Assembly (NCBI GenBank): GCA_958510825.1
Contig: OY294044.1
Coordinates: 73,544,095 to 73,608,094, forward strand
Length of the DNA stretch: 64,000 nucleotides
Direction: 5' to 3'
Source: Brachypterus glaber
Lineage: Eukaryota > Arthropoda > Insecta > Coleoptera > Kateretidae
The position numbers were made by a program, and so were the translations under genes. Shown here in pieces: positions 46,266 to 57,503 of this stretch. The first letter of the stretch is position 1. Each line of letters starts with the position of its first letter. Under the pieces are notes generated by a model. The model did no database searches, was not told the DNA's origin, and saw nothing but the letters and a program-made list of their open reading frames with translations.

Positions 46266-47020
46266 TTAGTCAGTTATTGTTTTTGTTTTAAGTGTTAATA
46301 TGTTTTAAGTTAAATTTAAAAAAAAATAACAATAAACATAAACAATGCATTTATAAAGCAGCATTTTTTTTGTATATGAAATGATTATAATACTTGCATC
46401 TGGCCAAACAGAACCTGAAGTTCAAGACCAAAAATGATCAAAAGGTCATATTTCTTTATAAATATTACAGTACAGGTAAAGCATTTAAAAAATCTTTAGA
46501 ATACCAAATTTTCTAGTTAGCGGGCCAAAAAAACTTTTTGGGCCTAGGGCCCCAAAGTCCAACTTTTTGCCCACCAAACATGAACAAAAAGTGACTCAAT
46601 CAATCGAATAAAAAATAATAAATATATACGTACTGTTAAAAGACTAACTGTTAATATGTTTTTTAGTCAGTTATTGTTTTTGTTTTAAGTGTTAATATGT
46701 TTTAAGTTAAATTTCAAAAAAAAAATAACAATAAACATAAACAATGCATTTATAAAGCAGCATTTTTTTTTGTATATGAAATGATTATAATACTTGCATC
46801 TGGCCAAACAGAACTTGAAGTTCAAGACCAAAAATTATCAAAAGGTCATATTTATTTATAAATATTACAGTACAGGTAAAGCATTTAAAAAATCTTTAGA
46901 ATACCAAGTTTTAGTTAGCGGGCCAAAAAAACTTTTTGGGCCTAGGGCCCCAAAGTCCAACTCAATCAATCGAATAAAAAATAATAAATATATACGTACT
47001 GTTAAAAGACTAACTGTTAA
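46266..47020. repeat. Tandem duplication, about 390-bp unit
   Basis: TTTTTTAGTCAGTTATTGTT through TAAAAGACTAACTGTTAATA is repeated (46266-46657 and 46658-47019). The second copy has lost part of the CAACTTTTTGCCCACC segment. Both are related to 37840-38135. Confidence 0.85.
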
Positions 47021-47397
47021 TATGTTATCAGCATTAACTCATGGTTATAATAATAGTTATCACATAATTTTAATAAAATGTCTATATCAAATTTGTTTTA
47101 TAAACTAAATTTTGAATTAAATTTTAATTATTTTATACATATACCTAATATAAGGTGTAATAAATGGGCTTATTTTATTTTAAATTTTCATTGTTTTAAT
47201 ATTATTCCTGTCAATATTTGTTTATTCTATAATCCTACTATAAAATAACAAAATTTAGCTAATCTTCAAATCGGCATGTCATTTGCCTATGATCCAATAT
47301 ACAAACTTATTTTAATATGAGACCACAGGATCATACATCTTATTTGAATGTAGTGTGAGACACCGATGAACGGGACATAATATAACATACAGGGTGA
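47021..47397. other. AT-rich spacer
   Basis: Nothing recognised. Confidence 0.4.
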
Positions 47398-48098
47398 TCA
47401 TAAACTGGCATGCCAAAATTTAAGAGGTGGTTCTACATCCAAAAATATCAAAAAATTTCCTATAAAGGTTGGTCCGGAAATAAGCTCTAAGGGAGCTACG
47501 GCCCTTTAAAATTGTAATAAAAATAAGGTTTTTAATTAATAACTCTGGTACCCTTTAAGCTAGAGCGACGAGCTTTTGCAAGTATACTAGTATTAATAAG
47601 GGCAATAAGTTTATGTTGATTTATTTTTTTGAATTTATCCGGAAGCGTCCCTAGACAGAAAAATGTATTAGGCTTAACACATTTTTGCCCCAAACTTTTT
47701 TATGTGTACTTTTTTTGGATCTTTTGAAAAAAAATGGATTCCTTGAGAAAAAATACATACATATACATTTCATATAGTGTAACACCGTAGGAGCAACCGT
47801 TTTCAAAAAATATGCAATTAAATGGAAGTAACATTTTGTGCCACCAACAACGTTACTTTTTAAAAGGCTATCACTCCTTCATTATAAAATTTAGGTGTTT
47901 TGGTGAAGAATACTTTGTTGCTCAGTTTTAAAATTTTATTGATGCATTTTTTTGTTTCCCATTCAATATGACATCTTCAAAGGGCCGTAGCTCCCTTAGG
48001 GCTCATTTCCGGACCAACCTTTATAAAAACTTTTTTCATATTTTTGGATGTATAATCACCTCTTAAATTTTGGTATAGGAGTTACTGATCACCCTGTA
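47398..48098. mobile_element. TACAGGGTGATCA long-TIR foldback, 0.7 kb
   Basis: TACAGGGTGATCATAAAC at the left and the complement TGATCACCCTGTA at the right. The arms carry GGTTGGTCCGGAAATAAG and TAAGGGAGCTACGGCCCTTT. Closest to 6753-7457. Confidence 0.8.
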
Positions 48099-49439
48099 TA
48101 GTACGTTCCGGCTACCCACAGCAGTTTAATACAAGCCGTGAAGATAGGTAATGCTACGCATTTCATTATATACTATTCACAGTAAATGGTTTATTGCATT
48201 GTGCGAAAATTCGTTCAAACGTGTGACTAGTGACCCCACTCCTTACAACTTTTGACACCCTCTGGCCCCTGGCCACATAAAAAAAATAAATGAAAATCAA
48301 AATATTGTTAATGCAGTATTGCAGTACGTATAATTCGGGGTCCAAATTTTAAGTTTATATTGTAACGCGCTCAAAAGTTAATAAGGATTAGGTTAAATTT
48401 TAACATATGTTGGACCAATGGACCAATATAAAATATAGTATTCCAGCTAGATATAGGTGGGGAGCAATGATAAAAAAATATTTGAAGGAGACCAAAGTAA
48501 TATTTATAAATAAAATCTTGCAAGGAATGTGGATTAATTTTTTTTAACTGATATTTCAATGCCTAGAGGGTGGGCCACGTGATCCCCCATGCCAGGTATG
48601 ACCATGACTTTTATTAAGCAACTAATCTAAATTATTTTAAACCCAATTTATAACATGTATTTCCAATAATTTTTGGAAAAATATATGCATTTTACGATAA
48701 AATATTGTTTTTTTGCTGGTAGCGACCTTTAGGAATTGTTATTTTTTGGAAAAATTTGGTCTAAAACTTTTTTATCGGGGAATTAAAATGTGGGGGTTAA
48801 CATTTCAAATTTTCGCATTTTAAGAAGCACCCTACTCTATATGCGGGGTAAATAAAAAACGATCGGCCCAATACATTTTTTTTTTAATTAAAAAAGTCCA
48901 AACTAAAGTAGGAATTTAGCAGGATAAAGGTATCAGTGACTGATTTGTTTTTATCTGTGGTTTAGTTCAATTTCAGATTTTTTCAAATTTTAATAATTTT
49001 ATATTTAAAAAAAATATACATTTTTTAAACTTAAATTAAAAAGAAAAGGATTTTAATTTATAGTTTTATTTATTAGTATTACACACCGTCTTATACATAT
49101 ATTTCCAATGAAAATACAATATTAATATACAGGGCAGTCTAAAAGTCACCCGACCTCTTAACTTTTGAACAAATTGAGATGTTGACCTAAAATTTGAAAC
49201 ACCCACAATCACCCGAATGATTAATAGCTATTATACAAGAGTAGAATACTATACTTTATCCACGGTTGTTTTAAAGTTTAAACGGTTTATTTTTACAGAC
49301 CCGTGATTAATCACGGCCGTGGATAAAACATTTTAAACTGTCTTTTTGAATATATCTGATATTTGTAACTATTAAAATGTGAACAGGGCATAAAAGGATT
49401 TTTTTAATAGTGATCATGTGATACATATTACATATGTAT
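48099..49439. other. Repeat fragments and AT-rich sequence, no gene
   Basis: Starts with a fragment carrying ACAAGCCGTGAAGATAGGTA (48133) and CACAGTAAATGG. A short hairpin at 49255-49327 has the arms TTTATCCACGG/CCGTGGATAAA and the perfect palindrome CCGTGATTAATCACGG. An element end TACAGGGCAGTCTAAAAG lies at 49129. The rest shows nothing. Confidence 0.45.
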
Positions 49440-49690
49440 TATATTATTCACAGCGCCTGGGCTAGAATAATATTATACTGTAGTGTCGAATTTTCAAAAA
49501 TTTTCAAAAAATTCTTGGATATAAATTTGTTTCATGCAAAAATAATCAACTTTTTTATGTCCGTCTGTTGTTATTTTTTTTTTTTATTTTTTTTATAAGC
49601 ATTTGTGAAATGCAATATACAATTTACTGTGAATAATATATAATGGAATGCGTAGCATTACATATCTTCACGGCTTGTTTTTCCATATTT
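49440..49690. repeat. CACAGCGC-type dispersed repeat fragment
   Basis: ATTCACAGCGCCTGGGCTAG, AATAATATTATACTG, TGTCCGTCTGTTG and GCGTAGCATTACATATCTTC occur in order. The same order is seen at 61385-61560, and reversed in 25290-27030. Confidence 0.65.
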
Positions 49691-50047
49691 CTATTCTTTT
49701 TATTTTAGCTGACTATACATTTTGTACTTATTTATATTTAAACAAATTATATCACATCGCGTCACTCTATGACTTTCCTTTGAAATCTTAATGTTAATAT
49801 TTTAAGTAATATTTTGTAGCTTTTAAAAATAATTTTTTTTTAAAAAGCAAGTTTCCCATTTAGAAAATATAATTGGCGCATTCGTGAGGATTTTTCGAGT
49901 AAACCTGAGTTTTCTTTGCTGGACTTTCACGTTTGTTTTAACAATTAACTTTACTTCACTTCTGTATAGTCAAGTAGGTTAACATGTATATATGCTTATA
50001 TACTAATATATAAGTTTGAAGAATTTTAGTTTAATAGTTATTTATGG
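49691..50047. other. AT-rich spacer
   Basis: Nothing recognised. Confidence 0.4.
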
Positions 50048-50345
50048 TACTAGTGGGTAAAGTAAGATATTGCCCATGATAAAAGCAGGTTAATTTTCGA
50101 GGGCAATATCGGTTTACCCATGAGTACCATATAAGGTTTTATCCAATAAATAGCTTAGGAATTCATATTTTTATTAAAACTTTAATGACATTTAAAAGGA
50201 AATAATTTGACAAGTGACATTTGAGTGGTTAAAATAAATAATTATCCACTCAATAAAGTAAAAGCCACGCGGGGGTTAATATTGAGTTTATCTATTTAAA
50301 ATAAAGCTGGTAATTGTCTTATTATCTATATGTATTGGATAAAAC
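50048..50345. mobile_element. Short element, reverse copy of the insert at 25936-26241
   Basis: ACTAGTGGGTAAAGTAAGAT...CCAATAAATAGC...AAGCCACGCGGGGGTTA matches the private insert of the first 1.18-kb duplicate at 25 kb in reverse. The 5' part forms a hairpin (GGGTAAAGTAAGATATTG / CAATATCGGTTTACCC) related to 19009-19133. Confidence 0.7.
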
Positions 50346-51136
50346 TATTTTTTATGCACTTTTTAAAACTTGCAAAAATGAAATTTTAGCGAAATCTTCA
50401 AATAATTGGCGTTTTTTTATGTTCTAACTTAAGGGGAGGGGGATATAATCTTTTTAGTTTCTCATAATTAGTATTGTTTTTAAATATTACCAAAGAAACT
50501 TTCGAAAATGTCCTCATTTTTATATATTTATATCCGAAAAACAGTTACCGATTTTTTTCAAAGTTTGAGTGCTTTGGCTCATTTTTGAGTGGCCACCATT
50601 TTTTACTAAGGAGCAACTTTTAAGCCAGAAAGCGTTTTAGATTTCGAAATTTGGGATTTTTTGACACACCCTATTACTTAAAAAAAAACGTTTTTTTATT
50701 TGTCAAAAAAAGTGTATCTTTTACGATTTTCTTTCAATTCGGAATTGATTTCTTATGTCATCAGGTCTTTTAGTCAAATGTAGGGGTCCACGAAATTTTC
50801 ATTTAAAATCGCCCAGGTGAAGCGTGACTGCCTGAATAGAAATAATAGGTATAGTCAATATATTAGGTAAGCCACAAAACGAATCGTCCTTTTTGTGTAA
50901 GTTGTACTAGGCCAATTTAAATAAATAAAAGGAGGACAAAAGTCTTCCACCTATAATGCAAAGCACAATTAGCAACAAATTACTTATTAGTAATGTAGCC
51001 TAATTTTACAGAAAAAAATTAAATTAACATTCTTTTTTATATTTTTTTACAGGCAAAAATGTGACAATGGCCACCATTTTGCACGCCCCTGGTTAAAGGT
51101 ATCCAATAAGCATTACCTAAAATTATTGCCCCCATA
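50346..51136. other. Spacer, nothing recognised
   Basis: AT-rich with no gene. CACGCCCCTGGT near 51083 is a fragment of the foldback family interior. Confidence 0.4.
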
Positions 51137-51992
51137 TACAGTGCGGGCATTAAGCCTGGAATCACCCGATTAACTTTTTAGTTACAAGTAAAACACAAAA
51201 ACCCTCGGATAGGTCGATTTTTATTTTTAATTTTGCAAATTATGGTGTAATAAAAGTTATTAAAATTTGCACCCCCTTGCACCCTCACCCCCCAACTTTT
51301 TTTTTTCAAATAGCAACCTACCCCTTGTGACACTTCGTTGGAAAGGTAATTTAATAAGCTTTCCAACTGTGTATAATAAAGCCTAATTTGGTAAAGGGCT
51401 AATGATAAAATGCACAATTTAGTTTATTATAAAGACATGTAAAGTATAACTTTAGTTCACTATAAATGTTCAAATTGATGTCCTTCAGCTCTTTGACAGT
51501 GGGCAGTAAAAAAACGGGATTAAAATCGATTAAATAGTAAACATAAAATTGGTCAATAAAAAGAAAAAAAATTGCATTTTTCAACAGGGTATAAAATATT
51601 ACAATAAGTTTAAAACAACCTTATTTAGATTCTCAGGAAGGTGCCAAGTAGGAAATAGGGCAACAATTACCATATTATGCGTAATATTTCACACAAACAA
51701 TGTTTAAATAAAACATGCGTTTTTTCATAGACCCTTTAACAAATTAGGCTTTATCATACACTGTTGGAAAGCTTATTAAATTACCTTTCCAATGATGTAT
51801 CACAAGGGGTAGGTTGCTATTTGAAAAAAAAAGTTGGGGGGTGAGGGTGCAAGGGGGTGCCAATTTTGATATTTTTTTTTAGACCAAAATTTGCAGAATT
51901 AAAAATATAAATCGACCTGTCTGAGGATTTTTGTATTTTACTTGTAACTAAAAAGTTATTCGGGTGATTCCAGACTTAATGCACGCACTGTA
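51137..51992. mobile_element. TIR element TACAGTGCG..., complete copy 2
   Basis: TACAGTGCGGGCATTAAG at the left and CTTAATGCACGCACTGTA at the right, with TA at both ends as expected for a TA-target element. Internal inverted arms carry GGAATCACCCGATTAACT and GCAACCTACCCCTTGTGA. It is about 856 bp and almost identical to 17540-18378, so the family moved recently. It has no transposase. Confidence 0.88.
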
Positions 51993-52308
51993 TGTTAAAG
52001 CATTTGCAAAACATTTAATAAAAATCTTAAGGCTCCTTTACAGTCCAACCTTTATAGGAAGTTTTTTTCATATTTTTGGATGTAAAACTCCTCTTAAATT
52101 TATAACCCCTATTTTTAAAACACTATTAAACTGGTAGAATTAATGCAAATGTCAAGGATATTTAAAATATTTTAAGATAACTCTAGCAAAAAATAGGCAG
52201 GAAAAAGATCAATTTGATTTATTTTTTTTCTGAACGTGTTACTCTTTTGAACTTATGCACGAAATTGTTGGTCACGCTACAATATTAGCCTATAAGGATA
52301 ATCTATAA
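51993..52308. other. Spacer with foldback fragment
   Basis: TCCAACCTTTATAGGAAGTT and the following 40 bases (52036-52095) are a fragment of the TACAGGG foldback arm. Nothing else seen. Confidence 0.45.
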
Positions 52309-52618
52309 TAGTCCAGTCAAATAAAAAATATAAATTGCAATAAATGTACACGGGCTAATATTTTAAAGGGTAGTAGTGGATGGTAACAGAACACTCCTGT
52401 TAGTTTTGGTTATATGCATCTTTATTGTAAGATGCATACTTAGCGAGAAAACCGCTCTCAGCCCTAAAATTCAAGATAGCGGACACTCCTTACGCAAATC
52501 ACCCGGTGAAAAATTAACAGGAGTGTTCTGTTACTATCCACTACTACCCTTTAAAATATCAGCCAGTGTACTTTTATTGCAATTTAACATACGAATTTCT
52601 TGTTATTTGACTGGACTA
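52309..52618. mobile_element. 310-bp MITE with about 110-bp TIRs
   Basis: TAGTCCAGTCAAATAA and its complement bound long arms that include GGGTAGTAGTGGATGGTAAC and AACACTCCTGTTA. The open frame of 81 codons at 52376 reads from one arm into the other and is not a gene. Confidence 0.8.
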
Positions 52619-53063
52619 TAAGCAAATATCGCGATATTTTCAATTTAAAAAGGGTCAGCAGCTGTAAATACAAAACACCAGGGCCCTACAGAGCCGTATA
52701 ACTTCACACAGAGGATTGATAAACTAGTTTTTATATCCGCAAGCATGTTAAGTAGTTAAATTAAATGTTTTGCTTAACTGAAGTTAAATACATGTCTTAC
52801 TTAGACCCAGCGGTTAAAACTTGATCAAGTAAAAGATCATTGTTAAAATAACAAAAAATCTTTTATTGAATTTTAGGCATTTTTTGTACTACTATCAGTA
52901 ATTAACAATAAAAAAAATTATTCTTTTTAAAATTAGTTAAATTTGTTTATGTCAAATATTTATATACTTGCAAAAAGTATATGACACAAGTATTAGTAAT
53001 ACTTAATAATATTATGAAAAAAATATGCTATTTAGCATATTTTTACTCTGCGTGTATAGTTGC
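52619..53063. other. AT-rich spacer
   Basis: Nothing recognised. Confidence 0.4.
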
Positions 53064-53783
53064 TAAGGTAAAACACCCAATAGTTGACACTACCCCAATA
53101 GTTGACAGTTTAAAATAAAACAACCTAAAATAAGATTACATTACATTTATTAAGGCGAAATAAATAATAAATGGGTACCTAGTACCATCTAGTCTTAGAA
53201 TTTACAACTGAAGATCAAGTGATGAGTTGCGTTTTAATATGGCAGACAATTTTTTAGTGGAGTGTTTTTGTTCGCAATTTTTTTTACAGTTTCTTAAGGC
53301 AAGTGCTAAGAAATTGGGTGTTTTTAATTTTCAGTATTTAGTGAATAATACGTATTTATGCATGCTAATCTTAATTACAGGCTTTTATGGTTTCAAATCA
53401 AACTTTTTCTGATTATTTACAACTCAATAAGACAGTTTTAGCTTTTTACATAGGTGGTGTCAACCACTACATTAAAAAATTAACAAATTTCAATAGTTGA
53501 CAGCTATTTTTACGGCTCTTGGGGATCGCACATAGGAGTATTTGACGATTTTAGCTGGCCAAAATTATTTATGTCTTTTTATTGGCGGAAAACCTTACCA
53601 TATGGCAAGAAATTGTAAAATATATGCATTTTGTACAAACCCAAGCCAATGGCGTTCAATATAGGGGAAAGATGGGTACTTTAAGGATTACATTTTTTTC
53701 ATTCAATAGGAGTTGAGGAAATAAAAATTATATTATTTTTCAAACTTTATTATGGTAAATAACATATATATATATTTTGATAT

Positions 53784-55819
53784 TTAATAAGATTCTACTT
53801 CGTCATTGTCAGAATATTCTTCATTTTCACTGTTTTCAGTGTCGGAATCTTGGACTTCTCCAGGAAGCAGCATTTCCACAGCTTCTTTTGAAAAAGGCTT
53901 TGTAAGTTTGTGTTTCTTTTTCCCAAGGCTGGACAACAGAGGGTCGGATGTTAACAATAACCTTTTGATGATATCTTGGTTACAATCTTTTCTAGAAAAT
54001 TTTCTAGCATAGCTAAGTCTGTACTCCCGGAAATGTTTGTTTCTGGCTTCGGCAGCCTCTTCTGACAATTGTCCAATTGGCAAAAGCGCATTCTCTACTA
54101 TATCAGAACCGTGTACTAAAACTTTATGCAGAGTTGGAGTCATTGGACACCAGGGGTATAGTTCAACATAAAGTTTTGCCGTATCCAAAGTATACTGTCT
54201 GAACTTTTCTACATCAATCTTGTGGCCACTGGAAATTACTTGTAGGATAATTTTTATTCTAGCAATCAAACTTACGTCAACTCCAGTGATAGCTGCAGAT
54301 GTTTCCGGGTCGTTGAAGAAACTCCTGCTTGTGTTGCCGTTATTGGTGTTCCCAAATCCAGCCTTAGGTATGTCGACAAGAATGCCCATTTCGCTCTTGA
54401 ATTCATCTTGAATTTTCTTCTTTCTATCTGAGATGAGTCTCTTCTCATCTTCATTTAGCTTTTTCTGCCATTTTTTCAAAGGCAATTTATATGATAGGTG
54501 AAGGAGACTTTCAAAACACCGTATTCTAGCATGCAGAATTGACAGTCCAAATTTGTAGGTGCTTTGCTTGTCAACACATTCTCTGTCCAAATCATTAAAT
54601 TGCTTCGATGTTGCTCCACAAATATAACATCGCCTTGTCGATGTAGTGGTGGTTGCTGCGTTACAGACTTTTCCATCCACCATGGTTAACATCATTACAT
54701 GTTCTACTGCTATATCTTGAAGTTTAGTTGGTTTTAGATCTGCAATTTTGTTTTCCATGTAAGCAATTTCTTCAGCTATTACATCAGCAGTTTCTTTTAT
54801 AAACCTAATTCGAATTGGCCTGCAAAACCTTGGAGATGATGGTGTAGAGTTTTGCCAGATAACCTTTTTATTTACTCCACAAGTTAGCTGTAGTGGAACC
54901 ATTGAGCATTGAAATATACTGGCATCAGAATGAGTGTCATCCTCAAACTTTTGATTAAACTGTGTCTGCTGGGAGCCATCACAACCCCATTTCGTATATA
55001 GTTTCATATTTTTACGCTCACTTTCCGTTAAAGTCTTGATAACTTCTTCTAAAAACAATAGCAATCTTTCGGCAGTATGGTTTAACAGACTTTGTAAGTC
55101 TACTTCAGCTAAACTTTCTGTGACTGTGAACGAATCAGAATCAGGATAGCATGTTTTTTTTTCTTTAGCCAAAATACTGTAGCAGGGCCATTTCTTCTTA
55201 TCGCTTGTACGAACGATTTCATATTGAGATTTTGTTAGACCTGCGTCAGCAAATATTGAAAGAGCCTGTAACGGTGTCAATGATTTTTTTGTAGGTTCAA
55301 GGCTGCTGCGGTAGGCTTTTTTATACTTTCCCGCTCTTTTAGGAGATGATTGAAGATCTTTCAGGACGGTTGCAGCACTTCTTTTGCCACTTGTTGTTAA
55401 ACAAGTTTCAGCTGCAAAAACAATAGCTTCTGGTTCCACATCTTTCCTGAGCTGTTCTGTTTTTCTCCTCTTTGATCGTTCACTTGAATCGACAAAACTT
55501 TTTCTTGGTCGTCCTGCTGATGATGGAGTGGATAGGGTGGCCGGTATCGGTATTTGGAAACTCCCTTGCAGCCAAGTGCCGTGCTTCTTAATAAATTTTT
55601 CATGCGTTCTTGATGACGACGACCACATATTTCTAAGAGCAGCTTTCAACCTCGACATTTGACGCTTGTATACTTGTTTCAGTTCTTCGGTGTATTGATT
55701 TCTTGATAACAAATGTTGATCGGCTAAGTCCATTTTTTCGTCGAAATTCGGAGCCTGCTGCTGCTGAATACTGTTGTAGAAGTCCAAACGAGAGATTGTT
55801 TGCATTCCTGATGACCCAG
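53784..55819 (-). CDS. RAG1/Transib-like DDE transposase, main exon
   Basis: Encodes 677 of 684 residues. Counting from the Met at 55805 (add 11 for the joined protein): an N-terminal basic region with GRPRKS (98-103) and KRRK (112-115); D276 in KWGCDGS; D377 in TMVDGKVC; zinc pair C393-x2-C396; PKAGFGNTNNGNT (480-492); zinc pair H560-x4-H565; E586 in SEEAAEARNK followed by an Arg-rich helix; an acidic tail. In mouse RAG1 the catalytic D600, D708 and E962, C727/C730 and H937/H942 occur in this order and at similar spacing, and E962 is also followed two residues later by NK. Such proteins cut and join transposon ends. Transib is the best match. CMC/Chapaev transposases share the C-x2-C/H-x4-H insertion and are the alternative. 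The acceptor TTCTTTTTTCTAG precedes 55819. Confidence 0.8.
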
Positions 55820-56112
55820 CTAGAAAAAAGAAATTTAGTTGAAAAATCCACCTTTGGACCTTTATGTATTTAGAACATGATTGGAATTTAGGTGGCAGTA
55901 ATGGGCAGGTGAAATTAAGATTTTTAAATAGCTAGTGGTATAAGCTCACAGAAAAACTCAAAAAAATAACTGGGTCTCAATAGGCACTGTAACTTTTTCA
56001 CTTTTAAAGTCAAAATTTAGTTTAAAATTCGTTAAAAAAATGCTTTCATGGGACATAACTTCTGTGGTGATTAATATTTCAAAACGGTAGTAAGAGTAAA
56101 TAATGTACATAC

Positions 56113-56131
56113 CTGTCATAGATTCATCCAT
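56113..56131 (-). CDS. RAG1/Transib-like transposase, first coding exon (19 nt)
   Basis: ATG at 56131 opens MDESMT plus one base, followed by the donor GTATGT. Joined across a 293-base intron (55820-56112) to the acceptor at 55820, the frame reads MDESMT-A-GSSGMQTISR, with no stop. The main exon could also start at its own ATG (55805), but the open frame reaching the acceptor and the exact phase favour this tiny exon. Confidence 0.65.
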
Positions 56132-56420
56132 GGTATAACACTATAAAACTTCTGTTGTAAACAATTGTACACAGCTTCAAAGAACACCACTAAAATCGTT
56201 CGTGAATAATATGAACCACACAGTTATAAATCAGATATTTAACTAACCTGTATAGTTCAAAATTCTGCTTTTATAACCAAATCATTAATTGCTCATTAAG
56301 CGACCATTATCGAGGATTAATAAGGGTAGGTAATTAAGGGGGTACGGCCACTTCTAAGAATTCGAATTTTGGCCAGCTAAAATCATTAAATACTCCTTAG
56401 TGGATCGTTTAAAATACTGT

Positions 56421-56796
56421 ATTATACACCTCAGGGTGACCACAGGTTTTTTCAAATTAAGATTCCCTCATTTTTTCCTGATTCTTCCCTGATAAAAATT
56501 AAAAATTTTCCCTGATTTTAGTACAGATCATGAACGAGATACAAAAAAAAGTTTTTGAAGCCAATAGTCGTAAAAATTTATACATCCTGTTTTATTTATG
56601 AGTTATGATTTTTTATTTTCTTCAATTTTTGTTCTGTAAAACTGATCGATGGAATGGTAGAACTCTATGAATAAAAACTTGTTTAAGTAATAGTTTATCA
56701 TGTACACCACAGCTTTTTTCAGTTTCCCTGATTTTTTACAGTTGATCAAATTACCTGATTTCCCTGTTTTCCCTGATCTGTGGACACCTGCACATT
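56421..56796. mobile_element. Repeat inserted in the transposon's right arm
   Basis: CAGGGTGACCACAGG at the left and TCTGTGGACACCTG at the right, with TTCCCTGAT-type phrases repeated inside in both orientations (CCCTGATTTT, AAATCAGGGAAA complement). It looks like a non-autonomous element with imperfect TIRs. The left arm of the host transposon has no equivalent, so this is a later insertion. Confidence 0.55.
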
Positions 56797-57503
56797 TAAT
56801 AAAGATCTAAATGTGGATGGGTGTTTTAAGATAAAATTAATGTTTTTTTTTATAATTCCAACAAAAAAATAAAATATATCAAAGTATTTTAACTAAAATG
56901 CTCATCACTTATTTTTCGTATTTTGCTAAGAACTTCACTTCAGTTTTTTAAGTTATTGTACAATTCTGGTTAACCTCTAGTCGCATAGCATTTAGAGATA
57001 AAATAAGATTTACAGCTTTAAAGTTGACATGGAATTTTACGTCAACTATTGGTTAAAATACTGTCAACTATTGGTGCTTTGATATCGTTTTGTAAAACTT
57101 GATGAATTTAAATAAAAATATAACTTTACTGGCATTCTTTTTAATAAAAACAGTAATTTATAAGTTACATTTTTAAAGCATTATGCTTTTAAAGTAATAT
57201 TTCTTTTAAAATATATAATATATATAAAATTATGTCGACTATTAGAAATGTTGTATGTCAACTATTAGTAAATTAATTTATTACCCCTGTCAACTTAACA
57301 ATTTTTACAGGGTCTACAAAAAAATTAAAAATATTTGTTTGTTTTATCGTATTCAAACATTTTGGTTATAATATAAAAAGAAAACATCTAACTAAACACA
57401 TGTATTCAATAAATTATAAAAAAAAAAAATATTAGATTAAATTTTAATTAAAAAACATTATATAATTTTTCTTAGACTGTCAACTATTGGCGGTTTTACC
57501 TTA

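Larger units (their letters stand above)
53064..57503 (-). mobile_element. Apparently intact RAG1/Transib-like DNA transposon, 4.4 kb
   Basis: The ends are TAAGGTAAAAC...CCAATAGTTGACA and its complement TGTCAACTATTGG...GTTTTACCTTA. TA is present on both sides, so the target is probably TA. Iterons CCAATAGTTGACA lie at 53077, 53095 and (partial) 53491 on the left, and reversed at 57041, 57062 and 57478 on the right, with weaker copies near 57255. A further inverted pair, ATTTTAGCTGGCCAAAATT (53555 / 56370), tightly flanks the gene. The single gene (minus strand, two coding exons) has no stop or frameshift. One foreign repeat (56421-56796) interrupts the right arm. Confidence 0.7.

Noticed and set aside
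46794..47108. 104-codon frame
   Set aside because: Runs through a tandem duplication. Composition follows the repeat, and the first unit does not keep the frame.
52376..52621. 81-codon frame with a signal-peptide-like start
   Set aside because: It reads from one TIR arm into the other of a 310-bp MITE. The hydrophobic start is accidental.
53806..55851. Additional frames of 60-92 codons on both strands across the transposase gene
   Set aside because: They are shadows of the 673-codon reading frame in other phases.
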